DNA of 45,103 nucleotides from Caloramator quimbayensis (GCF_900167605.1 NZ_FUYH01000021.1:1-45103); one strand, 5' to 3'; counted from the first letter of the stretch, positions 8,313-17,985 are shown. Notes: generated by a model from the sequence alone, not told the origin. Numbers and translations are program-made.

Positions 8313-8341
8313 AGTTTACTTCATTTTACCAGTACTGTCAA
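8313..8341 (-). promoter_or_regulatory. Promoter of the leader/ABC exporter operon
   Basis: On the minus strand there is a perfect -35 TTGACA (8336-8341), a 17-nt spacer and TAAACT as -10 (8313-8318). This gives a start near 8306 and a leader of about 28 nt before the small ORF. It fits a SigA-type housekeeping promoter, so control would be mainly at the attenuator. Confidence 0.75.
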
Positions 8342-8419
8342 TAGATAATAAAATCCTTCTGAATAAAAATATTTAGAAGGATAAATAATATATATGTAAT
8401 TTATTTTGGAGGTGTTTAT

Positions 8420-8584
8420 ATGAATCAAATCAATAAAAGCATTGGTTGTAACGTTACAGAGTGCAAGTATCATGCACAAAATGAACCCTACTGCTCCCTT
8501 GATAGAATAGATGTTACCCATCATGAAGAGCCGGCAAGAACAAAAGAAAGCACCGACTGCCACAGCTTTGAACCAAAAAGATAA
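8420..8584 (+). CDS. DUF1540 small cysteine protein
   Basis: This 54-residue protein starts after TTTTGGAGGTG. It carries the four cysteines of a DUF1540 domain (C10, C15, C25, C47) in the pattern C-N-V-x-x-C-K-Y-H ... Y-C ... T-D-C-H-S-F. Such proteins are common, often duplicated, in spore-forming Firmicutes and are thought to bind a metal through the cysteines; no function is established. It is divergent from the leader/ABC operon and monocistronic. An inverted repeat ATCCTTCT/AGAAGGAT (8353-8360 and 8375-8382) lies in its upstream region and might be an operator or the remains of a terminator. It ends in a strong bidirectional terminator. Confidence 0.85.
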   Translation: MNQINKSIGCNVTECKYHAQNEPYCSLDRIDVTHHEEPARTKESTDCHSFEPKR

Positions 8585-8626
8585 AAACAGGCTGCCTTAA
8601 GAAAAATTCCTTAAGGCAGCCTGTTT
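8585..8626. terminator. Bidirectional Rho-independent terminator
   Basis: A perfect 17-bp stem runs from 8585-8601 to 8610-8626 (AAACAGGCTGCCTTAAG and its complement) with an 8-nt loop. It is flanked by A and T runs on both sides. It serves both the DUF1540 gene (plus) and the convergent 8629-12951 gene (minus). Confidence 0.92.
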
Positions 8627-8628
8627 AA

Positions 8629-11600
8629 TTATTTTGTATAGTCCTTCAAAATATATCCAATTTTACCATTAAAGTTTATTTTATACCAGCCGTTTACTTC
8701 ATCTATAACCTCCACTTTTGTACCCTTTGCAAGCTTACCTAACTCTTTTCCTTTTATCGATGCTGTATCCCTTACGGTTAAGCTTGAAGCTGTAATCGTT
8801 ACATATTTTGTTTTAAGCTTTACAACATCCACTTTGCATTTTGCAGTTAATCCTTTAAATTCAACCGTAATTTCCCCTGAAACATCTTTATAGGTGCTGC
8901 TTGCTGTAAATACTCCATTTTTTATACTTCCAAGTATATTATCAACTTTAAAATTTATAAGACTATTATCTATATCATAGGAATTGCCATAAATATCATA
9001 GGCTGCAGCTTCTAAAGTTACGCTTTTTCCTGATAATATAGAAATATAGGATGGAATTAAACTAAATCCCGCAGGTATAATATCATTTTTATCTGTAACA
9101 ATAATTTTAATTTCTGCTGTTTTACCTAATAGATTTGCCCTTATATTAGCAGTTCCAGCTTTCAAAGTTTTTATAACCCCAAACTTATCCACTGAAACAA
9201 CTGAAGGGTTATCCGTCTGCCATACTACATCCTTTTCCCTAAAGGATGTTAAAGGTATTATATAATCGCTATAAAGCATTGAGAAATCACCGTATAAGTT
9301 AATCTGTTTTGTGCATCCTGCAGGAAGTTTCATCTCTCCAGAAATATCCTTTAAAGTATCAAGTATAGATATATTTTGAACTACAGGTACAACCTTTTTG
9401 TATACGCTGTTTCCTGATACAGTAAATTTAGTATAGGATAAAAATCCTCCATCTTTTGGGCTTACATATCTTTTGTTTCCAGCATTTCCGTCTATTGTAT
9501 AGACAACTCCTCCTACGCTATAGCTTTGAAACACGTGAAGATGTCCAAATACCACATTTATGTTCTTTGAAGGATATTTCTTTTTGTAGTCGCTGAGCAT
9601 GCTTTCAAGCTTTGATGCATCTGATGAAACCATTTGATGTCCTGTTTTAAAGCTGTCCCTTGTTGGAACATGGGTATATATAAATATATTATTCTTATTT
9701 GTTTTATTAAGAAGCCTTTGAAGGTAGTCAAACTGGGTTGGGTCAGATGCTGTAATGCTTTGACCTATTGCACTGTTTAAAGATATAAAAAGAGAATTTC
9801 CAAATTCAAAGCTGTAGGTTGGAGAGCCAAAATTTTTAATATAGTTGTTTAAGTTTCCTGAAAAGGCTTCATGATTCCCTGCATTAAACATTATAGGCTT
9901 ATTTTTAATTATTGAAACTTCCTTCTGCGCATCCTGCCATTCATCCTGTGAATCATTATCGATTATATCTCCGTTTTGTATAACAAGCTGTGAATTATCG
10001 CTGTTTATTATATTGTAAATCTCATAGGCATAACCTTCATCATGGCTGTCTGAAACAAAGGATACAGTAAAATTCTCTCCATTATCCGGTCCTTTAATTG
10101 GGTCAACTGTAAACTTATATGTGATTTTATCCGACATATTTCCTGCTTTATCCTTTGCATAAATTAATACTGTATGCTCTCCCTTTGAGAGATTTTCAGG
10201 CAGTGCATATCCCCATCCAGAATTCCAATCATAATAAGCAGAGAGTCTTTTATCATCAACATAAACAAAAATATCTGAACTTAAAACTCCTGAGCGGTTG
10301 TCCTTTATGTTAAAACTAATTCTCGGTGTTGATGTTTTTACCACTGAGTTATTTAATGGAGTTATATTGCTTATTACTGGGCTTTCAACATCCTTGTCAA
10401 GGTCAACAGTAAAAGTTCTTTTAAAATATGGATTAGCACTATTTGACAGCTTATCAGATGCTTCAACTTCAAAAGTATGAATTCCCTTTGTAAGGTTTTT
10501 AGCATTGTATGTTAAAACCCCTGTTGCTTCATTAAATGATGCAGTAACAGCTTTTCCATCAAGCCTTGTCCTAATAGACTTTTTATCAACCCCTGATTTA
10601 TCTTTTATGCTTAATGATATCACTGTGCTGCTGCTATATACGTTTTTATCCGGTTTAAAATTATAAAACTCAGGTCCCTTAAAGTCTTCATTGTCAGTAT
10701 AGGTAAACCTTATATCATCAAAATATACAGTTCCCTTATAGCTTAGGCTTTTATCGCATTCAACCATATAGAAATAATCGAGGGATATTGGAAGAGGCAT
10801 ATCAGATGGAATGTCAGCATCAACATACTTCCATCCAGTCCAGTTAATTCTTTGTACAATATCCACTGTTCTTTTATTAGATTCTCCATCGGTTAAAACT
10901 GCCCTAAGCCAAGGTGCACGTCCATCTCCATACACCCACATTCCTATCTTTTTAGGTCTTACAAAGGTAGTATAAAGATTATTTATATCATTTCCATTTT
11001 TATCTTCAAAGGTTGGTCTTATATTAATCGTCCCATTATACTGCTTTGTCCAGCCTTTAGTATCATAGCTTACCTTTAAGCTGTACTTTCCGCTTTTAGA
11101 TACTCCTGATGCTATTGAAGCCGTTCCCCCAATATACCCATCTATGTTATAGCGTTTTAAATCGTTATGCTCAAAATTATCTATGACCATAGAATCCTGA
11201 CCAACTATAACATTAATTGATGCCTTTAATCCTCCAGCCTCTGCAGTTACTGTACCATAGCCTTTTTTAGAAGTTATATTTAAAACTCCATTGGAATCTA
11301 TGGTCCCTATGTTTCCTGTAACGCTCCATTTTGCTGCAGAGCTGCTAATTATAACAGGTATTTCTCCATCGCATTTAGCATCAAGATAAAATTGTTTTTT
11401 CGCTCCAGTTTGAAGTAAAACAGGGCCGTTTTCTTTGATGCTAAGTGAGTCGAGAGTATCAACGACATTAACATAAGCTTTTCCAGATGTAGATTTTAAG
11501 GAAGCAATAACATTCCCCTCAGATGCCTTTGATGCTGCCTTAAAATTCCCATTTGAATCTATGCTGCCAATTCCCCCTTCAGTGCTCCATACTATACTGC

Positions 11601-12951
11601 TATTTGAGAGGTTAATAGGGTTTAAATTAGTATCTACTCCCTTTAGATTAAACTTGAAATTAGAGTTTTTATAAATATAAATATCCTTGTCAACTATTAT
11701 GTCTCCTGCTTCATAGGTTTTTGAGCTGCTGCTTACAAACAATATACCATTGGTAATGGCTCTTTCCCTTCCATCAGAAGGCCTGTTTACTACATCTATA
11801 AAATTATTTCCATAGAGCCTTACATTCATCTGTGTTGAGCCTCCGCCATCTAATGCAGCGGCTGTTACTGCTCCCATATCAAGCATTACCTTTGCCATTT
11901 CACTAAAGGTTATTCCATCGCTTATTCCTGAAGAAGGCTTACCATAATCCACAGCAACCGCTATTATTTTGTTATCCCTTGTAATGCCAACTGCACTTCT
12001 TGCCTTTCTTGCTGTTACCTGAGAATAGGCTGCACCGTTTTTTACCATTTCATCAACTGTTAAGGCTCTCCCATCCTTTACAATATATGCATAGGTTCCA
12101 ATAGCCTCATTAATTCCCTTTTTATTAAAATCAAATTTAAATTTTATCTTGTCCCCTTCTTTCACATGGGACTTTATCCAGTCAAATTTAGTCCCGTTGC
12201 TTGCAATAACTACGCAGTCCTCAGGTATTTTGATGCTTTTGCTGCCAATACCTAAAGATTCAACGATTCCTTCATATTCAACTCCAAGTTTTATAGGAGA
12301 TTTTACTCCCCTGACTATTGTTAATGCTCCATTTGATGCATAGCTTGAAAAGTCAATATTTTTACTTTCATTTATTTGAGGAGTTAAAACTATTATATTA
12401 TTTTTATAGCTCTCTCTATTAATATTAAATATATCAACAGTTTCTCCATTCGCTGTCAGTTTGCCTTCCATGTAAATATTCTCAATAAAAGGCTTTTTAT
12501 TTTGATCTATTCCAAATGCAGGATATATCTTCTCTTCACTTCTTGCAAAATACCCTGCAAGTATTGCACCCTCTTTTATCTGAGGTCCTGTACTGACACC
12601 TGTTGTCATGCTGAACATATCACCATTGATACCTGCCACAACGTTGTTTCCCTTAAATATCTCCCTTTGTATCTGCTGCGTTAATGTGTTATATTTGTTA
12701 ACCGTATCCTTAGCCTTAGAAAATATTACGTTTACATCACTATCCTTTAAATCTGCTGTAATGATGTTCATCCTCTGCTTTACATTTGAAGATGTATAAA
12801 TCTGCTTTTCAGTATATATAATGCTCTTTGCAATTTGCTTATTATAAAGTTCAATCTCTGTACCCTTTACCTTTTTTACATCGAAAGCAAAAATTCCTGC
12901 TGTAAAAAGCAGGGCTGTTAATAATGAAAATACTCTTTTCTTCCCCTTCAT
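8629..12951 (-). CDS. Giant secreted protein: phosphodiester glycosidase plus metallophosphoesterase, Ig-like and SH3 domains
   Basis: The protein is about 1440 residues. I prefer the start at 12951 (SD AGGGTGAT; MKGKKRVFSLLTALLF signal peptide). An ATG at 12987 with GGAGG is the alternative and is used for numbering here. Residues about 75-425 match the NAGPA/phosphodiester glycosidase (DUF2233) fold, with GINGDMF and ALDGGGSTQMNV. Then come BIG2-like Ig domains (about 440-620), a carbohydrate-binding-like beta-sandwich (about 640-790) and two Ig-like segments. A calcineurin-type metallophosphoesterase follows (about 972-1180: SFVSDSHD, QNGDIIDND, NAGNHE, YTHVP, GHLH). More BIG2 follows, and a C-terminal bacterial SH3 domain (about 1392-1452) should hold it in the cell wall. 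It probably trims phosphodiester-linked wall or extracellular glycans. It is a single-gene unit with terminators on both sides. Confidence 0.85.
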   Translation of the reverse strand: MKGKKRVFSLLTALLFTAGIFAFDVKKVKGTEIELYNKQIAKSIIYTEKQIYTSSNVKQRMNIITADLKDSDVNVIFSKAKDTVNKYNTLTQQIQREIFKGNNVVAGINGDMFSMTTGVSTGPQIKEGAILAGYFARSEEKIYPAFGIDQNKKPFIENIYMEGKLTANGETVDIFNINRESYKNNIIVLTPQINESKNIDFSSYASNGALTIVRGVKSPIKLGVEYEGIVESLGIGSKSIKIPEDCVVIASNGTKFDWIKSHVKEGDKIKFKFDFNKKGINEAIGTYAYIVKDGRALTVDEMVKNGAAYSQVTARKARSAVGITRDNKIIAVAVDYGKPSSGISDGITFSEMAKVMLDMGAVTAAALDGGGSTQMNVRLYGNNFIDVVNRPSDGRERAITNGILFVSSSSKTYEAGDIIVDKDIYIYKNSNFKFNLKGVDTNLNPINLSNSSIVWSTEGGIGSIDSNGNFKAASKASEGNVIASLKSTSGKAYVNVVDTLDSLSIKENGPVLLQTGAKKQFYLDAKCDGEIPVIISSSAAKWSVTGNIGTIDSNGVLNITSKKGYGTVTAEAGGLKASINVIVGQDSMVIDNFEHNDLKRYNIDGYIGGTASIASGVSKSGKYSLKVSYDTKGWTKQYNGTINIRPTFEDKNGNDINNLYTTFVRPKKIGMWVYGDGRAPWLRAVLTDGESNKRTVDIVQRINWTGWKYVDADIPSDMPLPISLDYFYMVECDKSLSYKGTVYFDDIRFTYTDNEDFKGPEFYNFKPDKNVYSSSTVISLSIKDKSGVDKKSIRTRLDGKAVTASFNEATGVLTYNAKNLTKGIHTFEVEASDKLSNSANPYFKRTFTVDLDKDVESPVISNITPLNNSVVKTSTPRISFNIKDNRSGVLSSDIFVYVDDKRLSAYYDWNSGWGYALPENLSKGEHTVLIYAKDKAGNMSDKITYKFTVDPIKGPDNGENFTVSFVSDSHDEGYAYEIYNIINSDNSQLVIQNGDIIDNDSQDEWQDAQKEVSIIKNKPIMFNAGNHEAFSGNLNNYIKNFGSPTYSFEFGNSLFISLNSAIGQSITASDPTQFDYLQRLLNKTNKNNIFIYTHVPTRDSFKTGHQMVSSDASKLESMLSDYKKKYPSKNINVVFGHLHVFQSYSVGGVVYTIDGNAGNKRYVSPKDGGFLSYTKFTVSGNSVYKKVVPVVQNISILDTLKDISGEMKLPAGCTKQINLYGDFSMLYSDYIIPLTSFREKDVVWQTDNPSVVSVDKFGVIKTLKAGTANIRANLLGKTAEIKIIVTDKNDIIPAGFSLIPSYISILSGKSVTLEAAAYDIYGNSYDIDNSLINFKVDNILGSIKNGVFTASSTYKDVSGEITVEFKGLTAKCKVDVVKLKTKYVTITASSLTVRDTASIKGKELGKLAKGTKVEVIDEVNGWYKINFNGKIGYILKDYTK

Positions 12952-13066
12952 TACATCACCCTTTACCCTTATGTTATTTTTCATCATTATTCCAAAGCCT
13001 CCTTATACTGCATTCTACAAAATATGACGCTCAAAATATACATAATGTTCCAAAAAACACAGGCAT

Positions 13067-13090
13067 AAAAATAGGGCATTAATGCCCTAT
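13067..13090 (-). terminator. Terminator after the M16C peptidase gene
   Basis: A near-perfect palindrome, AATAGGGCATTAATGCCCTATT, includes the TAG stop of the peptidase gene. On the minus strand it is followed by TTTTATGCC, fitting intrinsic termination. Confidence 0.85.
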
Positions 13091-16014
13091 TCAAAAACAT
13101 TTATTATATCTTTAAAAATATCCTTATTTTCTTTTATCTTAACCTCGCTCCCGAGAACGCAAATATATTCATGCTTCATTACATCAAATAAAAGTCTGTC
13201 AAAGCTTCTTATATCTTCTACAGTCGTATCTAAAACCTCATCTCTTTCCCTTTGCAAATCCTCCTGTGTTAAATGGGTTATATAATTTATATCTGCCCTC
13301 TCGCCTTTGCCCGCTGGAGTTAAAGGATAATCGAGTTTTCCTATGGTTCCTATTATATATTTAGTCATCTCCCTTTCATCAGCATCAAAGTTCTTTAAAT
13401 ATTCAAAGACGCTGTTATATACCGACAGAGTTTCTTTAAGGTTTGGATCTCTATAGGATACAAAGGCTAAATTTCCTGTTCTGTCAATCCTCATAAAACA
13501 TCCATAGGCTCCTCCCTGAACTCTTACACGATTCCAAAGATAATCTCCTGATAATATAGTTCTTAAAACCTGAATCCTTCCTGTATAGCCATACCCTTCC
13601 TTCATAAAATTATATCCCTTTGCAACGTACTGAACATTTCCTGGAGTTAAAAGTCCTTCGTTTTTAGCTTCTAAATCGAATTCATAATTAACAGGATTAT
13701 ATTTTCTGTTTCCAATATATTTTAAAAGCTCCCCTGAATTTTTCTCGAATACTGAATAGTCGTTTTCCTCTGTTGTAACGCTTATAATAAGATTATCCTT
13801 ATTGAATATAATATCTGCAGTCTTTTTAAGGTTTGATATAATCTCATCAGCTCTATTATCATAGTTTTTCTCGATATCTGACAAGAATTTATAATAACTG
13901 AGTCCGTAAAGTTTTTCTACATATGCACCTGATTTTGAAAAATAAGAAAAAAGTCTCATAGACGATATAAGATGTCCCGATTGGGATATTCTTATCTCGG
14001 ATCTTGATTTAATTTCTTGAATTATTTCTTTTAACCTCTTTTTATCATCAAATTTAGATTTTCCTACAATTTGACCTATAAGCTCTATAAGATTTGGAAT
14101 CTTATCACATAAAGCCTTTGATTTTACTATTAATTGAGGATAAAACTCATCAATGTTTCCTTTTCCCTGATAAACCTCAACTCCAAAGTATATACCCCCA
14201 GTGCTTAAATTTATCTTTTTAGAAAGCTCTGAGTAACTATACTTTTCAGTATCTATCTTTCCTAATACATCAGAAAGTAAAGCTGCATAGGGTAAAAGCT
14301 CATAGGGCACAGCACCTGTATTAAAAAGAAGGTTTATATAGGCTATCTCATTAGTAAATATTGGATGAAAAAGAACCTTAACTTCATCTAAAGCCCTTTC
14401 CTCTATAGGAAGAACCTCTGCCTTAGGATTTATATCTTTAATTGAAAGCAGTGGAAGTTTCTCAAGGTCTTCCTTTGAATCCGGCTCTTCCTGTCTTTTT
14501 TTCAAAGCCTTAGTCTGACTGATTATATTTTCTATTTCATCTTCACTCATACTCTTTTTAATATCTGAAAGTTTTCTTTTAATATCCTCTGCCTTTTTCT
14601 CGGCAAGGCCTTTTTTAGGCACGAGGGATAAAAGAAGACTATGAGTGTTATTTAAAAGATACTCTTCAATAAGTTTTTCAAAATAATCTGTTTTCACATT
14701 CTCTTTAATTTTACTTAATGTTTTCCCATACTCAAGATGCATTGAGGGATTTTCATCATAGAGCCAGCTGTCCATAAGTTTTACATCGAATAAAAGTCCC
14801 TTAGGAAGCCCCTCTTCATCAGCTTCCCTTATTTCAAATTCTCTTTTATTAATGGAAGCCTCTATAAGCTCCTTATCTATGCCTTCTTTAACAAGCTTTC
14901 TTAAAGTATCAAAAACAACCTCTTTAAATTTTTCTTTCATCTCTATATTTGAGTTTTTAACTACTATTGTAAATACAGGCTGCATTATGCTCGAATCGAA
15001 TTGTCCAAAAACATCCTTTCCTATATTAGCTTCAATAAGCGCTCTTTTTAGCGGTGCAGCGGGGGTTTCAAGAAGAAGGTGTTCAAGTATATTCATAGCG
15101 AGATAATTCTGTGCATCCGTAGATTTTCCTGTAACAAAGCTAAGGCTTAAAAAGGTTTTATCCTTTTCTTCCTCATTTGGAGTTATAGGGTACTCTAATG
15201 ATACCTCCTTCATAGCATCAAAGGGTTTTTGCTCATTAATCCTCGAATCAACTTCTATCCTTTCAAAATCCTTTAGGTATTTTTCGTTTAAAAATTCAAG
15301 TTCTTTAAGTGTATCTCCATCTCCATAAAGATATATGTAGCTGTTTGAAGGATGATAATATTTCTTATGAAACTCAATGAATTTTTCCTGAGTAAGGTTT
15401 GGAATATAGTCAGGATCTCCTCCCGATTCATTTTTGTACGGGCTGTCTGGGAAAAGATACTGCTGTATTCTTCTTATAAGTATTGATTCTGCTGAGGAGA
15501 AGGCACCCTGCATCTCGTTATACACAACGCCTTTATAGGTCATATCCTCATTTTTATCGTTAAGCTCATAATGCCAGCCCTCCTGCATAAGTATTTCAGG
15601 GTATTTATATATATTAGGATAAAGGGCTGCATCCATATAAACATCCATCAGGTTGAAAAAATCCTTCTCATTTCTGCTTGCAAAGGGATACATTGTCTTA
15701 TCAGAGAAAGTAAAGGCATTAAGAAAAGTATTAAGTGATCCCTTTAGAAGCTCTACAAAAGGCTCCTTTGTAGGGAATTTCCTTGAACCGCACAAAACAG
15801 AATGTTCAAGAATATGTGGAAGTCCCGTATCATCATAGGGAGGTGTTCTAAAACCAATTGAAAAAACTTTATTGTCGTCATAATTAGAAAGCTTATAAAG
15901 CCTTGCGCCGCTTTTTTCATGAAGAAACAGCAGAGCTGTAGAGTTTATTTCTTCTATTTTTCTTTTTTCAATCAATTTGAAGCCATTATAAACCTTATTA
16001 ACTTCAAATTCCAT
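13087..16014 (-). CDS. M16C zinc metallopeptidase, presequence-protease (PreP) type
   Basis: The protein is 975 residues, the normal length of PreP/insulinase-family M16C enzymes, which are two half-shells enclosing a chamber. The inverted zinc site is complete: H67-I-L-E70-H71 (HILEH) with the distal metal ligand at E167 in YNEMQGAFSS. The C-terminal half carries the family's GAVPYELLPYAALLSDVLGK, GAYGCFMR and SYRDPN segments. There is no signal peptide, so it degrades peptides in the cytosol, probably unstructured peptides of 10-65 residues. The start follows AAAGGGGGT. The EamA transporter gene ends 24 nt upstream and is likely cotranscribed, although no functional link is evident. Confidence 0.93.
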   Translation of the reverse strand: MEFEVNKVYNGFKLIEKRKIEEINSTALLFLHEKSGARLYKLSNYDDNKVFSIGFRTPPYDDTGLPHILEHSVLCGSRKFPTKEPFVELLKGSLNTFLNAFTFSDKTMYPFASRNEKDFFNLMDVYMDAALYPNIYKYPEILMQEGWHYELNDKNEDMTYKGVVYNEMQGAFSSAESILIRRIQQYLFPDSPYKNESGGDPDYIPNLTQEKFIEFHKKYYHPSNSYIYLYGDGDTLKELEFLNEKYLKDFERIEVDSRINEQKPFDAMKEVSLEYPITPNEEEKDKTFLSLSFVTGKSTDAQNYLAMNILEHLLLETPAAPLKRALIEANIGKDVFGQFDSSIMQPVFTIVVKNSNIEMKEKFKEVVFDTLRKLVKEGIDKELIEASINKREFEIREADEEGLPKGLLFDVKLMDSWLYDENPSMHLEYGKTLSKIKENVKTDYFEKLIEEYLLNNTHSLLLSLVPKKGLAEKKAEDIKRKLSDIKKSMSEDEIENIISQTKALKKRQEEPDSKEDLEKLPLLSIKDINPKAEVLPIEERALDEVKVLFHPIFTNEIAYINLLFNTGAVPYELLPYAALLSDVLGKIDTEKYSYSELSKKINLSTGGIYFGVEVYQGKGNIDEFYPQLIVKSKALCDKIPNLIELIGQIVGKSKFDDKKRLKEIIQEIKSRSEIRISQSGHLISSMRLFSYFSKSGAYVEKLYGLSYYKFLSDIEKNYDNRADEIISNLKKTADIIFNKDNLIISVTTEENDYSVFEKNSGELLKYIGNRKYNPVNYEFDLEAKNEGLLTPGNVQYVAKGYNFMKEGYGYTGRIQVLRTILSGDYLWNRVRVQGGAYGCFMRIDRTGNLAFVSYRDPNLKETLSVYNSVFEYLKNFDADEREMTKYIIGTIGKLDYPLTPAGKGERADINYITHLTQEDLQRERDEVLDTTVEDIRSFDRLLFDVMKHEYICVLGSEVKIKENKDIFKDIINVFE

Positions 16015-16038
16015 TTTTTTACCCCCTTTATAATAATT

Positions 16039-16953
16039 TTAATTATTTTCTATTTTTCTTTCTTCACTCTTTTTAATAAAATCAAACTTAGCCTCAGTTA
16101 ATAGTATTGCTAAAAATATAAATAAACATCCTAAAACCATAGTAAAAGTAAATCTTTCTTTAAGTATTATAACTGAAAGTATGCTCCCAAATACGGATTC
16201 TAAAGATAAAATTATCGCTGCATGGGTAGATAAGGTATACTTTTGTGCAACGTTTTGAACAAGGAATGCTAAAAGAGTACTGAATATAACAAGATAAAAT
16301 ATAGCAAAGAAAGAACTGCTGTTTATTCCATTAGGAAAAGGTTCAAAAATTACTGCAAGTATAAGGGATGCAAAGCCTGCAAAACCCATTTGAATTATTG
16401 AAAGAAGTATGGGGTCTCTATCCTGTGCATAATGGCCTATTGCTAAAATCTGTGCTGCAAAAAACAGTGCACATAGCAGAGTTAAAATATCCCCTATGTT
16501 CAAATCAAAGCCATTGCTGTTTATAGTCAAAAGTCCTATGCCGGACAGAGTTAAAAAAGCTGCTATCATTGACTGAATACCTGGGCTTTTTTTGCTTACT
16601 ATCCAATATAAAAAGGGAACTATAACAACATATGTACCTGTTAAAAAGGACTGTTTACCTGCTGTTGTATATTGAAGTCCTACGGTTTGAGTTGCAAAGC
16701 CAAAAAATAAATAAACTCCTATTATAAATCCTGCTTTTATATCTTCCTTAGTTATATTTTTAATTCTCTTATAAAAAACAATAGAAAGAAATATAAAGGA
16801 TAATAGAAATCTTATTGATAATATATAAAAAGGTTTAACATTATCAAGGGCATTTTTAACTGCAACAAATCCTCCTCCCCATATAAATGCTACAATAATC
16901 AAAGATAAATCCGCATAAAGTCCTTTTCGTTTATTAATTTTATTATTTCCCAT
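16039..16953 (-). CDS. EamA/DMT-family transporter
   Basis: The protein has 304 residues with about ten hydrophobic helices in two homologous EamA halves: 'LSLIIVAFIWGGGFVAVKNAL' near the start and 'IFSTLLAFLVQNVAQKYTLSTHAAIILSLESVFG' in the second half, ending in a charged lysine-rich tail. It belongs to the drug/metabolite transporter superfamily and probably exports a metabolite or amino acid; no substrate can be inferred. GGAGGGTG at 16957-16964 places the start at 16953; an in-frame ATG at 16977 has no binding site. The M16C peptidase gene follows 24 nt downstream. Confidence 0.88.
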   Translation of the reverse strand: MGNNKINKRKGLYADLSLIIVAFIWGGGFVAVKNALDNVKPFYILSIRFLLSFIFLSIVFYKRIKNITKEDIKAGFIIGVYLFFGFATQTVGLQYTTAGKQSFLTGTYVVIVPFLYWIVSKKSPGIQSMIAAFLTLSGIGLLTINSNGFDLNIGDILTLLCALFFAAQILAIGHYAQDRDPILLSIIQMGFAGFASLILAVIFEPFPNGINSSSFFAIFYLVIFSTLLAFLVQNVAQKYTLSTHAAIILSLESVFGSILSVIILKERFTFTMVLGCLFIFLAILLTEAKFDFIKKSEERKIENN

Positions 16954-17124
16954 ATACACCCTCCAATATTTATGCATGCATTTTGATTTTATACCAATAT
17001 TTTGATTTTAACAAGCTAATCTAATTTTATTTTTATCTATATTATTCATAAATAGCATGATTATATAAATTGTACCAGAAAAAAACAAATATTAAAAGCT
17101 ATCAAAAGCATCATAGATTAAAAC

Positions 17125-17180
17125 AAAGCCCATAATACTGAGAAAGCCTATGTAAAGATGACTCGCAGTATTATGAGCTT
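17125..17180 (-). terminator. Terminator after the MetH-activation-like gene; shares arms with 17986-18040
   Basis: The arms are AAAGCcCATAATACTG (17125-17140) and CAGTATTATGaGCTTT (17166-17181), a 16-bp stem with one mismatch and a 25-nt loop. On the minus strand TTTGTTTTAATC follows. The rest of the 16978-17259 gap is AT-rich with no gene. It holds the upstream region of the EamA gene, without a clear promoter. Confidence 0.7.
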
Positions 17181-17259
17181 TAATAGTTAATTTTAAATCT
17201 TATTAAGCATCCAAAAACTATTGTATATAAATAATTTATGAATATAAATTGTGAGAGAA

Positions 17260-17922
17260 TTATTGTTTGTAAGGCCTTTGGATTCTTTGCTTTACTTCTC
17301 TTATGCAGCAATTTAAATTGCTGCAGTCTTTACAGCTATGGAGCATTTTTATTCTCTCTAATTCTTTATCAGCACCATGTATATAGCTCATCGACTTCGA
17401 AGGATTTATTGCATTCCCTTTCATAACTGATATGCCATGATTTTTTGAAGTTTCTATTCTTTCTACGATATCCCTTTGGTATTCAATAGGTATCTCTCCA
17501 TCCCCAGGGGCTATCCTGCAGGTTATACCTAAATCCTCCTTTGCTGCCCAGTCAAATAAATAGCTGTACATCTGGCTGTTATATTCAAAAAGCAGTGAGC
17601 TTGACATAGCATCAAGAAGCACTCCTTCAAGAAAGCTGCCTTTTTTAAACATTTCATCTATGCTTTCAGTTACAGTATTACCTAACGTAATAATACAATA
17701 AAGAATTTTACTGCAGTTTTTGATAGTTTCAAAATCGTATTCCCTATTTTTATCTTCAATCTTAAATAGTCCAACAGGTTGAATGTTTTTTTGAAGTAAA
17801 TTTAATAAATCATCATAGGCCTTTGAAGCAGTTTCATGGTCTTCTATTTTATAATAGCTCTCTACAACTTTTAAAACATGATTTTTATCTAAGACAAATT
17901 TAAAATCATTAAAACTATACAT
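17260..17922 (-). CDS. Vitamin-B12-dependent methionine synthase activation-domain-like protein
   Basis: This 220-residue soluble protein has the signature of the MetH reactivation (AdoMet-binding) domain family: CRIAPGDGEIPIEYQ, then GISVMKGNAINPSKSMSYIHG. It lacks the rest of methionine synthase. In Clostridia such stand-alone proteins often accompany a MetH that lacks its own activation domain and are thought to support reductive methylation of cob(II)alamin. The C-terminus carries a cysteine cluster, CKDCSNLNCC (CxxCxxxxCC), which could bind an Fe-S cluster or zinc. No metH or corrinoid gene is in the window. It is flanked on both sides by matching terminator hairpins and therefore looks like its own transcription unit. 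Confidence 0.82.
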   Translation of the reverse strand: MYSFNDFKFVLDKNHVLKVVESYYKIEDHETASKAYDDLLNLLQKNIQPVGLFKIEDKNREYDFETIKNCSKILYCIITLGNTVTESIDEMFKKGSFLEGVLLDAMSSSLLFEYNSQMYSYLFDWAAKEDLGITCRIAPGDGEIPIEYQRDIVERIETSKNHGISVMKGNAINPSKSMSYIHGADKELERIKMLHSCKDCSNLNCCIREVKQRIQRPYKQ

Positions 17923-17985
17923 CCAACCACCTCATATATATTATTACATACTTGTATACAAATGTGCAATACTTTTTTAATAAAA

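Noticed and set aside
10298-10480. Plus-strand ORFs inside the giant secreted protein gene, and similar antisense ORFs elsewhere
   Set aside because: They lack binding sites and lie opposite conserved domains; they are by-products of codon use in AT-rich genes.
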